DNA of 15,644 nt, taken from positions 1 through 15,644 of the forward strand of contig JAQTRI010000032.1 of NCBI GenBank assembly GCA_028711905.1, given 5' to 3'. This DNA is from Candidatus Wallbacteria bacterium (lineage in GTDB: Bacteria > Muiribacteriota > JAQTZZ01). Below, piece after piece: positions 1-7,244 of this stretch. The notes under the pieces were generated by a model, which did no database searches, had not been told where the DNA came from, and saw only the letters and a list, made by a program, of their open reading frames with translations. The position numbers and the translations under genes are program-made. Positions within the stretch are counted from its first letter, which is position 1. Every line of letters begins with the position of its first letter.

Positions 1-677
1 TTCTTGAAGAGGCCCATGGAGTGATCGAGGCTATCGACAAGGACGCTCCGGAGGAACATTGCGAAGAACTCGGCGACTTGCTCCTGCAGATCGTTTTCCA
101 GGCACAGATCGCCTCGGAAAAAAAACAATTTGATTTTCAGAATGTTGTGAACGGCATCAGCGGTAAGTTGATCAGGCGTCACCCGCATGTTTTTCGCGAC
201 ATGAAGCTCAACACCTCTGATGATGTTTTGCGGGAATGGGAAAACATCAAAAAAGAGGAGGGAAAATCCGGGATTTTTGAGGGCATCCCCAAGAGCTTAC
301 CCGCTTTGTTGATGGCTGAAAAATACCAGAAGAGAGCGCGCAAGATCGGCCTGGATTTCGGTTCTGTCCGGGAAGTGCTGAGCAAAGTTGTCGAGGAAGC
401 GGATGAATTAGCCGATAATATCGGTGCTGACCGGGATAGCATGGAAGAGGAATACGGAGACCTGCTGTTCTCGGTTGTAAATCTCGGCAGACTTCTGAAG
501 TTGAGCGCGGAAACAGCGCTTCTGCGTTCGAGCGCAAAGTTCCGCGCCCGTGTCGTAGATATCGAAGCACTGCTGGCTGACCATCCCGAAAGGGATGTGA
601 TCATAAACAACCCAGAGCGGCTTGATGCGTTGTGGGAAAAAGCAAAAGACAAAAGAAGGGAGGTGAGGGTTAAGTGA
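1..677 (+). CDS. mazG: Nucleoside triphosphate pyrophosphohydrolase MazG, 3' part (start lies outside the window)
   Basis: MazG hydrolyses nucleoside triphosphates to the monophosphate and pyrophosphate, clearing non-canonical or excess NTPs in the cytoplasm. The reading frame is open to the left edge (codons begin at base 3), and the residues before the internal GTG at 21 (LEEAHGVIEAID) already match the family, so that GTG is not the start and the gene is cut by the window. Two MazG-type helical domains are visible. The first has the metal-binding pattern EELGDLL followed by the family hallmark RRHPHVF. The second has VVEEADEL and then EEEYGDLLFSVVNLGRLL, a repeat of the same EExxE...ExxD arrangement. 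That is the two-domain layout of full-length MazG (about 260 residues in E. coli), so roughly 40 residues are missing. Its stop overlaps the GTG start of the next gene by four bases, which suggests translational coupling. Confidence 0.95.
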   Translation, partial: LEEAHGVIEAIDKDAPEEHCEELGDLLLQIVFQAQIASEKKQFDFQNVVNGISGKLIRRHPHVFRDMKLNTSDDVLREWENIKKEEGKSGIFEGIPKSLPALLMAEKYQKRARKIGLDFGSVREVLSKVVEEADELADNIGADRDSMEEEYGDLLFSVVNLGRLLKLSAETALLRSSAKFRARVVDIEALLADHPERDVIINNPERLDALWEKAKDKRREVRVK

Positions 678-928
678 CGAAGCTTTACAAGATGACAGCT
701 TTCGCAATGCTGGTAATGTCACTGGTCATTGTTTTCGGCGGAATGATTTTTGCCAGCAAGACCATGGTAGTTACTGGAGATTCCCTCGTCAGAGCGGAAA
801 TCGCTGCGGGAAGGATTCAGTTCCAGAACACATGTTTTTCTCTGGGCATCCTGATCGCCCTGTTCGGTAACATGGCTCTTGGCTATGCTGTTCTTACAGC
901 TATTACAGACAAGACCAGCAAAGAGTAA
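674..928 (+). CDS. Small two-helix membrane protein of unknown function
   Basis: I do not recognise this 84-residue protein. It starts with GTG overlapping the mazG stop (GTGA), preceded by a good Shine-Dalgarno sequence (GGGAGGTGAG, about 6 bases away). Two hydrophobic segments are evident, about residues 8-27 (FAMLVMSLVIVFGGMIFA) and 54-76 (CFSLGILIALFGNMALGYAV), separated by a polar loop with charged residues and a single Cys just before the second segment. The short C-terminus is charged (DKTSKE). A helical-hairpin inner-membrane protein is the simplest reading. The coupling to mazG and the strong ribosome binding site argue that it is real. No function can be inferred. Confidence 0.75.
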   Translation: MTKLYKMTAFAMLVMSLVIVFGGMIFASKTMVVTGDSLVRAEIAAGRIQFQNTCFSLGILIALFGNMALGYAVLTAITDKTSKE

Positions 929-940
929 TCCAGACTGATT

Positions 941-980
941 TCACGGCGTGCAGGCTTTTTCGAAGGCTTGCGCGCCGTGA
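941..980 (+). other. Strong intergenic RNA hairpin upstream of ecfA
   Basis: Bases 941-955 pair with 966-980 to give a 15-bp stem containing only two G-U wobbles, with a 10-base loop. It lies between the stop of the small membrane protein (928) and the ecfA start (994). No U-run follows, so it is not a typical intrinsic terminator. It could be a weak terminator, an attenuator, or a processing or stability element separating mazG from the ecf-truA-rplM-rpsI operon. Confidence 0.6.
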
Positions 981-993
981 TCCGGAAAATTCC

Positions 994-1839
994 ATGGCAC
1001 AGAACGAAATCATCCGGATGGATGCTGTCGATTTTATTTATTCACCGCGGTCTCCCTTTGAAAACCGTGTGTTGAACCAATGCTGCCTTTCAGTGACTGA
1101 AGGAGAGATTCACGGTATTCTCGGAGGTACCGGGGCTGGTAAAACCACTCTGGCTCAGTTGATCGGCGGACTGCTCAAGCCTACAGCAGGCACCATGACC
1201 GTTTCACTTTCGCATCGGCCCGGTGGCATCGGAATCGGGTATGTTTTCCAGTACCCAGAACACCAGCTTTTCGCTGAAACTGTGTATGAAGATATTTCAT
1301 ACGGAATGAAGGAAATGGGTCTGAGTGCCGATGAAATACGCCAAAGAGTTGAATGGGTATGCTCCTTTCTGGAACTCAAGTCATCCTATATGACCAGATC
1401 TCCATTTTCCTTAAGCGGGGGTGAGACCAGGAAGGTCGCTCTGGCAGGAGTGCTGGTCTTGAAACCGGAGATTCTGATACTCGACGAGCCAACTGTGGGG
1501 CTTGACCCTCGGAGCAGAAGCGATTTCGCCGCCCATCTTCTCAATATTCACCGCGAAGAGCGCTTTACGATGATCATCGTCACCCACGATCTGGACCTGG
1601 TTAGTCTTTTCTCTCGCGTCAGCCTGATCAATGAAGGCAGACTTGTTTTTACAGGAACCCCGGACGGACTTTTTCGCGACTCTGATCTGCTTCACCTGGT
1701 ACATCTCAAGCGACCGCTTTATCTCGACATTGCGCACCTCACAGGTGTTCTTCCCTCGGGACTTTCCCAGGTGCGGGATAAACGAGCAGTGCTGGATCTG
1801 CTGGCATCAAAACTCGGCGGAAGGGGTGCAGGTGCTTGA
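994..1839 (+). CDS. ecfA: Energy-coupling factor (ECF) transporter ATP-binding protein
   Basis: This is the cytoplasmic ATPase that powers ECF-type uptake of vitamins or metal ions together with EcfT and a substrate-binding S component. All ABC motifs are present in its 281 residues: Walker A GGTGAGKTT (about 44-52), Q-loop in the EcfA-specific context FQYPEHQLF (about 85-93), signature LSGGE (140-144), Walker B ILILDEP (160-166), D-loop GLDP and H-loop THD (197-199). The segment FQYPEHQLFAETVYEDISYG is typical of EcfA/CbiO. The ATG at 994 has only a weak ribosome binding site (CGGAAAA). The stop overlaps the preferred ecfT start. Related clusters usually carry two adjacent ATPase genes, ecfA1 and ecfA2. 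Here the preceding gene is unrelated, so only one is seen, which suggests a homodimer or a second ATPase elsewhere. Confidence 0.95.
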   Translation: MAQNEIIRMDAVDFIYSPRSPFENRVLNQCCLSVTEGEIHGILGGTGAGKTTLAQLIGGLLKPTAGTMTVSLSHRPGGIGIGYVFQYPEHQLFAETVYEDISYGMKEMGLSADEIRQRVEWVCSFLELKSSYMTRSPFSLSGGETRKVALAGVLVLKPEILILDEPTVGLDPRSRSDFAAHLLNIHREERFTMIIVTHDLDLVSLFSRVSLINEGRLVFTGTPDGLFRDSDLLHLVHLKRPLYLDIAHLTGVLPSGLSQVRDKRAVLDLLASKLGGRGAGA

Positions 1840-2653
1840 TTTTCTGAAGGATTTTTCAATGGGCCAGTATGTGCCTGGAGAATCATACATTCATCACCTG
1901 GATTCAAGGATGAAAATCGTGCTGGTTATGATTTTCATTGTCAATGTGTTCATCACCTCCAATCTTGCAACCATGGCTGCACTGTTTTTGTTTGTACTGC
2001 TGCTGGTTCAGCTTGCCGGGTTGAGGATTGTATATTTTTTCCGCGGTATCAGGGCTGTTTTTTTTCTTTTGATCGTAGTGGCGGGACTGAATCTTTTTTT
2101 TATCAGTGATGGGACAACTGTTTTCAGCTGCGGAATTCTGCACATCACTGACCGGGGGATTTATCAGACCGCACTGGTGACAGGCCGAATCCTGCTCCTT
2201 GTGATCGCGACTACCCTGCTGACACTCACTACTTCACCGGTGGACCTGACATATGCGCTCGAAAAAATCCTCAAGCCTGCTGCTCTGTGTGGTTTTCCGG
2301 CGCACGATTTTGCGCTGATGACTACTATTGCGTTGCGCTTTATTCCGATCCTGTCCCGGGAACTGGACAAGATCATCAAAGCCCAGATAGCCAGGGGCAT
2401 CGATTTTCGTAAAGGTCGTATCCGGGCCAGGCTGGGGAAGATCTCGGCTCTGCTTCTGCCGCTTTTTTTCAATTCGTTTAAAAGAGCTGATGAGTTGGCC
2501 TTAGCCATGGAAGTGCGTTGCTATACCGGGGGCGAAGGCCGCACATCCCTGCGGGAATATCGCTTGACCGGCAAGGATTTCGCAGCCCTGCTTCTGTTCC
2601 TGGGTCTAATCACAGCCAGCAGGATGGATCTGATCCTGCGTTTCATGCCATGA
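1832..2653 (+). CDS. ecfT: ECF transporter transmembrane subunit EcfT
   Basis: EcfT is the integral membrane scaffold that couples the ATPase to the S component. The frame is open well upstream inside ecfA, but the family begins near LKDFSMGQYVPG. The GTG at 1832 follows GGAAGGGG at good spacing and gives MLDFLKDFSMGQYVPG; the ATG at 1859 (AAGGA upstream) is the main alternative. N-terminal GQYVPGESYIHHLDSR is a family hallmark, followed by several hydrophobic helices (about 28-60, 66-92, 117-133 and 249-263). Of the two coupling-helix motifs (A-R-G) that bind the ATPase, the first is intact (QIARGID, 185-191), while the second reads EVRCY (227-231), with Cys where Gly is usual. The overlap with ecfA and the ATGA overlap with truA indicate one polycistronic, coupled unit. 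Confidence 0.93.
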   Translation: MLDFLKDFSMGQYVPGESYIHHLDSRMKIVLVMIFIVNVFITSNLATMAALFLFVLLLVQLAGLRIVYFFRGIRAVFFLLIVVAGLNLFFISDGTTVFSCGILHITDRGIYQTALVTGRILLLVIATTLLTLTTSPVDLTYALEKILKPAALCGFPAHDFALMTTIALRFIPILSRELDKIIKAQIARGIDFRKGRIRARLGKISALLLPLFFNSFKRADELALAMEVRCYTGGEGRTSLREYRLTGKDFAALLLFLGLITASRMDLILRFMP

Positions 2654-3393
2654 TGAATGTTTTTCTGATTGTTTCTTACGATGGTTCCTGCTTTCAGGGG
2701 TTCCAGATTCAGCCGGGATTGAAAACTGTTCAGGGCGAACTGGAGAAGCACCTGACCGAACTGCTTCAGGAGAAAATCCTCATTATCGGATCAGGGAGAA
2801 CAGATGCCGGAGTGCACGCCATAGGTCAGCCGGTCAACTTTAAAACAAATTGTTTGAAATTACCCCTGGAAAAGGTTACACTCCTTCTCAATCGCTCCTT
2901 GCGAGGCGAAATTGTCGTGAGACAGGCGGCTTTTGCTCCGCCGGATTTTCACGCCCGTTACTCTGCCAAGGGTAAGGTGTACCTGTATTGGATGCGCCTG
3001 GGCGGCCCGGAACCATGGTTGAGAAAATACTGCTGGTTCTGGGAGAAAAGACCGATCGACACTGCGAACCTCAGGGAAACGATGAGGATTTTTGTCGGTG
3101 AGCATGATTTTGCCGGATTCGCCGTTAAACTTGAGCCCCAAGCACGGAAGAATACGGTGAGAAAACTGCTCAGCGCTGAGATCGTCGAAGTTCCCGGGGG
3201 AGTGATAATGACCTTTGAAGGGGAAGGATTTCTCCGCGGCATGGTCCGGGTCATGACTTCTGCAGCTGTGCATTGCGCTGCGGGCTACCTGGACAGGCAG
3301 GATCTGATCCGGCAACTGGAAAAACCGGGTGCAGTTATTCTGCCGCCAAAGGCCCCGCCGAACGGTCTATACCTGGGTCGTGTGTTTTATTGA
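2650..3393 (+). CDS. truA: tRNA pseudouridine(38-40) synthase TruA
   Basis: TruA isomerises uridines 38-40 in the anticodon arm of many tRNAs to pseudouridine. The 247-residue protein has the TruA catalytic motif SGRTDAGVHA with the nucleophilic Asp at residue 52, the second conserved block DFHARYSAKGKVYLYW, a C-terminal GFLRGMVRVM segment that forms part of the active site, and the terminal APPNGLYLGRVFY. I chose ATG 2650 because it overlaps the ecfT stop as ATGA. A second ATG at 2653 is equally possible and would remove one residue. Longer frames extending left into ecfT have no family support. Association of truA with ecf genes upstream and rplM-rpsI downstream is a known conserved arrangement. 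Confidence 0.96.
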   Translation: MMNVFLIVSYDGSCFQGFQIQPGLKTVQGELEKHLTELLQEKILIIGSGRTDAGVHAIGQPVNFKTNCLKLPLEKVTLLLNRSLRGEIVVRQAAFAPPDFHARYSAKGKVYLYWMRLGGPEPWLRKYCWFWEKRPIDTANLRETMRIFVGEHDFAGFAVKLEPQARKNTVRKLLSAEIVEVPGGVIMTFEGEGFLRGMVRVMTSAAVHCAAGYLDRQDLIRQLEKPGAVILPPKAPPNGLYLGRVFY

Positions 3394-3409
3394 AAATTGG
3401 GAGGTTGCA

Positions 3410-3838
3410 ATGAAAACCTATGTGCCTAAAGTAAATGATCAGGAGAGGAAATGGTATATCGTTAATGCGGAAAACCAGGTCCTCGGCAGACTGGCAACAC
3501 AGATAGCCGGTATTCTTGCCGGAAAGAACAATGTTGCCTATATCCCGAATGTGGACTGCGGTGAATTTGTCATTGTGCTTAATGCGGAAAAAGTTCATAC
3601 TACGGGACGGAAACTGGACCAGAAGATTTATTACCGATACACCGGTTATCCGGGAGGACTGAAATCTCGCCCCTTGCGCAAGATGCTCAGTGACAAACCG
3701 GAACTGGTTATCTGGCGGGCTGTCCGTGGCATGCTGCGCAAAAACCGCCTGGGAGCGCACCAGCTGAAAAGGCTCAAGGTATACGCGGGTGAAGCTCACC
3801 CTCACCAGGCTCAGAAACCGGAAACAATTGCACTCTAA
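3410..3838 (+). CDS. rplM: 50S ribosomal protein L13
   Basis: L13 is an early-assembly protein of the large ribosomal subunit. The length, 142 residues, equals that of E. coli L13. Recognisable family segments are KWYIVNAENQVLGRLATQIA near the N-terminus, YIPNVDCGEFVIVLNAEKV, the block TGRKLDQKIYYRYTGYPGG, and WRAVRGMLRKNRLG followed by the LKVYAGEAHPHQAQKP tail. The ATG at 3410 has a GGGAGG ribosome binding site about 5 bases upstream. It starts 16 bases after the truA stop, so it is cotranscribed with it. The frame also runs left into truA, but that extension is unrelated to L13. Confidence 0.98.
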   Translation: MKTYVPKVNDQERKWYIVNAENQVLGRLATQIAGILAGKNNVAYIPNVDCGEFVIVLNAEKVHTTGRKLDQKIYYRYTGYPGGLKSRPLRKMLSDKPELVIWRAVRGMLRKNRLGAHQLKRLKVYAGEAHPHQAQKPETIAL

Positions 3839-3850
3839 AGGAGGATTTCG

Positions 3851-4237
3851 ATGTTGCAACTCGGCACAGGAAGAAGGAAAACATCTGTAGCCCGCATCAG
3901 GATGATGGAAGGCACAGGTAATTTCTTCGTTAACAGCAAAACCATGGAAGACTATTTCCACCACCAGGAAAAATTGCTTCAGACCGTGAGATCTCCGCTT
4001 GCGATCACCAACCTGGAAAAGAATTTCGATGTCCATATCAAGGTGGACGGCGGCGGAATAACCGGGCAGGCAGAGGCTATCCGTCATGGACTCAGCAGAG
4101 CCTTAGTGAAACTGGATGCCAATCTCAGGCTGCCATTGCGGCGTGCCGGGTTCCTGACCAGGGATTCGCGCATGAAAGAACGCAAAAAATACGGACTCAA
4201 GGGCGCTCGTGCAGCATATCAGTTCTCTAAACGCTGA
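3851..4237 (+). CDS. rpsI: 30S ribosomal protein S9
   Basis: S9 is a small-subunit head protein whose C-terminal tail reaches the P-site tRNA. The protein is 128 residues, the normal size. It has the N-terminal GTGRRKTSVARIR, the central VHIKVDGGGITGQAEAIRHGLSRAL, then LTRDSRMKERKKYGLKGARAAYQFSKR ending in the invariant Ser-Lys-Arg. An AAAGGAGG site lies about 6 bases before the ATG. The gene follows rplM by 12 bases, as in almost all bacteria. Confidence 0.98.
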   Translation: MLQLGTGRRKTSVARIRMMEGTGNFFVNSKTMEDYFHHQEKLLQTVRSPLAITNLEKNFDVHIKVDGGGITGQAEAIRHGLSRALVKLDANLRLPLRRAGFLTRDSRMKERKKYGLKGARAAYQFSKR

Positions 4238-4240
4238 TCT

Positions 4241-4262
4241 GTTTTCTCTTGCGGGAGAGAAC
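4241..4262 (+). promoter_or_regulatory. Hairpin enclosing the ribosome binding site of the gene after rpsI
   Basis: GTTTTCTC (4241-4248) pairs with GAGAGAAC (4255-4262) around the loop TTGCGG, with one T-G wobble. The 3' arm contains the only Shine-Dalgarno-like sequence (GGGAGAG) before the TTG at 4263, so the structure would hide the ribosome binding site. It lacks a following U-run and is not a normal terminator. It may lower translation of the secreted protein relative to L13 and S9. Confidence 0.45.
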
Positions 4263-4913
4263 TTGAAATCGACAAGAATGAGCCGGGAAATGCTTTTCCT
4301 GGCTCTTTTCTTTCTGGTTTGTTTGGAGGCTTTTTCCGCTGAAACAGCCTCGGAAACAAAGGCTTCGGCAGATCTCCTGTATCAGGAATACACAGACTAT
4401 GTCAGGCGGTTTTCAGCAGAAGATCAGTATGCGGTCAATCTGTTCGCCCGCTTCAAACGGCTGGCTCGTAAATCCGAACTGCTCGAAATACTGGAAACTT
4501 CCGATTTGCCGGTTGATCCTGACCAAGAAATCGGTTTTGACTGCACTAAGCAGGGAGAGTTTCGCGCGGCTCTTGAAAAGCCCGGTTTTGTTACGGATTA
4601 CCGGCTGGGCTGGATCAATCTCAAGTATTACAATCCAGTCGCTGCGTCCGTGTTCTTTCAGCTTTCGATCAACAAGGCTGAGGCAGCTGGGCAGATTACA
4701 CCCATGATGTTGTTGTCTTTGGCGTACAGCCGTTTCCTTGTTTCGGAAAGCGAGAGTGGAGTGGCGAAGAAAGCCCTTCTGGACTTAGCTGAAAAGGACA
4801 TTGAACAGTCCCGGGCGATTGACGACAAAAGCAATGCGCAGCTTGCATCAGCACTTGCCGATAGAATCAAAGCAGCTGTGGAACTGAGCTCTCTGGATCA
4901 GGAAGCTCAATAA
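4263..4913 (+). CDS. Secreted helical (TPR-like) protein of unknown function
   Basis: I do not recognise a named family. The preferred start is TTG 4263 behind GGGAGAG, giving a basic N-terminus (KSTRMSR) followed by the hydrophobic core MLFLALFFLVCLEAFSA, a classical signal peptide probably cleaved after AFSA. ATG 4278 is the alternative; it also leaves a signal peptide but has no ribosome binding site. The mature part is predicted all-alpha: repeated helices with the spacing of TPR-like repeats (YRLGWINLKYYNPVAASVFF, then a helix around LLSLAYSRFLVSES, then ALLDLAEKDIEQSRAI), and an acidic, Gln-rich end. It follows rpsI by about 25 bases and is probably read through from the ribosomal operon. 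It converges on the minus-strand gene ending at 4922, with only 8 bases between the two stops and no terminator visible. Confidence 0.7.
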   Translation: MKSTRMSREMLFLALFFLVCLEAFSAETASETKASADLLYQEYTDYVRRFSAEDQYAVNLFARFKRLARKSELLEILETSDLPVDPDQEIGFDCTKQGEFRAALEKPGFVTDYRLGWINLKYYNPVAASVFFQLSINKAEAAGQITPMMLLSLAYSRFLVSESESGVAKKALLDLAEKDIEQSRAIDDKSNAQLASALADRIKAAVELSSLDQEAQ

Positions 4914-4921
4914 TAAAGCTC

Positions 4922-6352
4922 TTACAAAGAGATGTCGGAGATTTCTTCGTTGATAGAATAAGCCGGTATATCAAGAGATGAGGCGGCGAAAGTGCCGGAT
5001 TCATCGGACTGGTAAAACAAGGTTAATTTGCGGCCTGAATACTCGCCAGACATATTTTCGTAAAAAGTGAACAGCACCAGTTTTTTTCTTCTGGGAAAGA
5101 CTTCAATGGTTTCCTGGGTAAAGAAAGAACTGCCGGCCGCAGAAGATTCATCGTAAGGAACGATCCCGGGAAGTGCCGGAACCAGAACAGAAAAAATCTG
5201 TTTGAAAGAGCCTTTGTTTTTCAGTTCAAGAATCAGCTGGCGGGTGCGTCCGATTCTTTCCCAGCAGGCGTCGGCTTCGATGAGATCGTTTTCCAGCACG
5301 CTTTTTTCATCATGATCACCGGAAGATGAGTAAATCGGCCATTTGATCCTGCGGCGACCGGCTGAGATGTTAAGAGAAAGATTACCGGCTCGCTCTGGGT
5401 TTATCTGTAATGGAATCTCCCGTGAGAAACCGGCGGGGACATAGATTTCACTCCGTTGGGGACTGACCCGAAGGCCTTCGCCTGAAACTACGATTTCAAG
5501 CGCCAGATTGGAGTCGCTGGTGTTTTCCAGTTTCAGCAGAGGCCGGGCATGATCTCCTTCACCAAGAAATGGATTTTCGAACAAGGGGCATGAAAGCAGC
5601 AGGTCGTTGGTAAGAGGCACTTCCTGGATGCACCACCCGGAAGGCAGCAGGTGCGAATAAAACCGGAAGAGCAGATGGTAAGTCCCGTTAACCCGTGGCA
5701 GAGGAGCGATGACAGTGGTGTCTCCGCGCAGGGTATAACTTTGCTCCATTATGAGTGTCGCCTGATTGCTCTGGGTGATTGTAAAAACAAATGCTGCTGC
5801 CAGAAGAGCGTTGACGGAAAGTGGAATCGCAGCTACAGGTCTCAATTTCGCCGGGTAATTTTTCAAGATGGCGACCAGGCTCTTCAAAAGCAGCAGGAAC
5901 AGAACTGAAAACGCGGTAATCAGTGAAAGATAGAGATTACGGTCGTGAACAGTGCGCTCCAGCACTTCAGGGATGACTGAAGCGCAGAAGAAAAATGAAA
6001 TGAGTGAACAGATATTGATCCCTTTTACTTCGCGGAACAGGATGACATACATCAGAAGAGACATGAAGCACAGAATCCACAGAATGATATTAAAAAACAG
6101 GAGAATTCTGTCCATCCGGAAGAGGGAGATGTCGGGCAGCCCGTCCCAGACCTGGTACACCAGACTGGTGGTGCCGGCAGGAAGTTTTTCAGGAGAAATC
6201 AGAAGATTGCGCGTGATTGTTTCTGATGTGGTCAGGCTGGTGATTTCAGAGAAGCCTTTCAGCCGTCCTATAATGGAAAAACGGTGATGATAAGCCAGCA
6301 GGCAGACTGCCAGGTAAGCCAGGAAAAAGAAAAACACGCGGTTTTTTTTCAT
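4922..6352 (-). CDS. Multi-spanning membrane protein with a large extracytoplasmic domain, unknown function
   Basis: The 476-residue protein is not one I recognise. The hydrophobic segments are about residues 6-22, 83-106, 112-129, 139-163 and 173-193. Between the first and second lies a polar loop of about 60 residues, and after the last comes a soluble region of about 280 residues. That region is rich in beta-strand-like alternation (for example LALEIVVSGEGLRVSP, IPLQINPERAGNLSLNI) and resembles Ig-like or NEW3-type beta-sandwich domains of surface proteins. The start is ATG 6352. No Shine-Dalgarno sequence precedes it, but a consensus promoter ends 9 bases upstream, so translation may be leaderless. 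It follows the Gx-family gene by 21 bases and may also be read through from that operon. Whether it shares the redox role of its neighbours is unknown. Confidence 0.8.
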   Translation of the reverse strand: MKKNRVFFFFLAYLAVCLLAYHHRFSIIGRLKGFSEITSLTTSETITRNLLISPEKLPAGTTSLVYQVWDGLPDISLFRMDRILLFFNIILWILCFMSLLMYVILFREVKGINICSLISFFFCASVIPEVLERTVHDRNLYLSLITAFSVLFLLLLKSLVAILKNYPAKLRPVAAIPLSVNALLAAAFVFTITQSNQATLIMEQSYTLRGDTTVIAPLPRVNGTYHLLFRFYSHLLPSGWCIQEVPLTNDLLLSCPLFENPFLGEGDHARPLLKLENTSDSNLALEIVVSGEGLRVSPQRSEIYVPAGFSREIPLQINPERAGNLSLNISAGRRRIKWPIYSSSGDHDEKSVLENDLIEADACWERIGRTRQLILELKNKGSFKQIFSVLVPALPGIVPYDESSAAGSSFFTQETIEVFPRRKKLVLFTFYENMSGEYSGRKLTLFYQSDESGTFAASSLDIPAYSINEEISDISL

Positions 6353-6361
6353 GTTGAAGAT

Positions 6362-6390
6362 ATTATAGGTATATCAGGCCGGATTTTCAA
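6362..6390 (-). promoter_or_regulatory. Sigma-70-type promoter for the gene starting at 6352
   Basis: On the minus strand, TTGAAA (6390-6385), a 17-base spacer and a perfect TATAAT (6367-6362) form a near-consensus promoter. The expected start point is about base 6355, only three bases before the ATG at 6352. The -35 box lies inside the 3' end of the upstream gene. Confidence 0.65.
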
Positions 6391-6904
6391 ACAGCATGCC
6401 TCCGACCCGATGCAGCAAAGCTGCTGCTGCAGAAGCGGTCAAAAGCCCGGTCACCGGGGACATGCCGGTTAGAAAGCCAAGAAGAAACCAGTCTGCTGCC
6501 TGAGGCATAAAAAATTTCAAAGCCAGCCACTGTCCGCAATTGTGCAGTGCCGCTCCACAAAGTGAAATCAGGAGAATGCTGGATTTGGCCGAAGTTTTTG
6601 CGGTAATCCACATTCCTGCTGCGGAGAGGACGCTGCCGGACAGTCCGAGCATGAATGGAGCACTGAAAAGTGTGCCGCATACGGCGTGAGGGATCAGAAC
6701 CTTGCCTGCCACAAGCGCGGCCACGATTCCCCCCGGAAATCTTAGAACCGCAATCAGGACAAAAATGTTGGCCAGCCCGATTCTAAGGAAGGGGAAAACA
6801 GGGAAAAGATGCATGACCGCTGAATCAAGAAAACCCGCAGCCACGGATAATGCCAGCAGTAATCCTGCCTGTGATATGCGGTTACTCTGTGATCGTGTCG
6901 ACAA
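6374..6904 (-). CDS. Gx transporter family membrane protein (formerly 'heptaprenyl diphosphate synthase component I')
   Basis: The 176-residue protein is very hydrophobic, with about five helices, and matches the Hpre_diP_synt_I / Gx family. Typical features are LLLALSVAAGFLDS near the N-terminus, the segment FPFLRIGLANIFVLIAVLRFPGG, and a later conserved stretch KVLIPHAVCGTLFSAPFMLGLSGSVLS. The fold resembles S components of ECF-type transporters. The old name is now doubted, and the family is usually found beside NusG-domain-II and ApbE genes, as here. The start is TTG 6904, preceded by GGGAG at proper spacing, and it overlaps the NusG-II gene by 23 bases. The likely role is membrane transport or redox support for the flavinylation cluster; the substrate is unknown. 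Confidence 0.88.
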   Translation of the reverse strand: MSTRSQSNRISQAGLLLALSVAAGFLDSAVMHLFPVFPFLRIGLANIFVLIAVLRFPGGIVAALVAGKVLIPHAVCGTLFSAPFMLGLSGSVLSAAGMWITAKTSAKSSILLISLCGAALHNCGQWLALKFFMPQAADWFLLGFLTGMSPVTGLLTASAAAALLHRVGGMLFENPA

Positions 6905-7244
6905 TAGAACTCCCTGTGATTTTTACTGAAACTCTGTTGGGAAGGCAGATGATAACTTCTCCCGGACGACTGATGGAGCCGTGATGACGGCAGATTCCTG
7001 CCGGGCAGGATGACTTTTCCACTCGGACCGTGTTGTTTTCAAACCTTAGTCTGAGTGGATACGGCCCACTGATGTCAAAGATCCTGTCCGGTTCCAGACG
7101 CATCACATCCGCACTTCCGTGGTGCAGCACGATAACCTCTCCCGGCCTCTGTTTGGCATGAAATAGAAACGGTATTACCCCGCAGAAAAAAAGGATTGCT
7201 GCAGGGACCAGGTCAATTGGATGAAAAAATTTCCTGTCTGCCAA
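6882..7244 (-). CDS. NusG domain II-containing membrane protein
   Basis: The 120-residue protein has one N-terminal membrane segment (about residues 11-29, LVPAAILFFCGVIPFLF) followed by an extracytoplasmic NusG_II domain. The domain's hallmark is visible: SCPAGICRHHGSISRPGEVIICLPNRV, with Cys at 80, 85 and 100 and His-His-Gly at 87-89. It is unrelated in function to transcription factor NusG; the name comes from fold similarity. Genes of this type recur beside Gx-family and ApbE genes and are suspected to take part in extracytoplasmic redox. The start is TTG 7244 with GGGGAG upstream; no better start lies nearby. It overlaps apbE by 32 bases and the Gx gene by 23, so the three are tightly coupled. 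Confidence 0.88.
   Translation of the reverse strand: MADRKFFHPIDLVPAAILFFCGVIPFLFHAKQRPGEVIVLHHGSADVMRLEPDRIFDISGPYPLRLRFENNTVRVEKSSCPAGICRHHGSISRPGEVIICLPNRVSVKITGSSIVDTITE

Noticed and set aside
3335..4087. Open frame of 250 codons on the minus strand across rplM and rpsI
   Set aside because: It lies antisense to two certain ribosomal protein genes and is a composition-driven shadow frame.
4914..4931. CTCTT/AAGAG hairpin between the convergent stops as a terminator
   Set aside because: The stem has only 5 bp with a 3-base loop and no T-run, and most of it lies within the minus-strand coding end.
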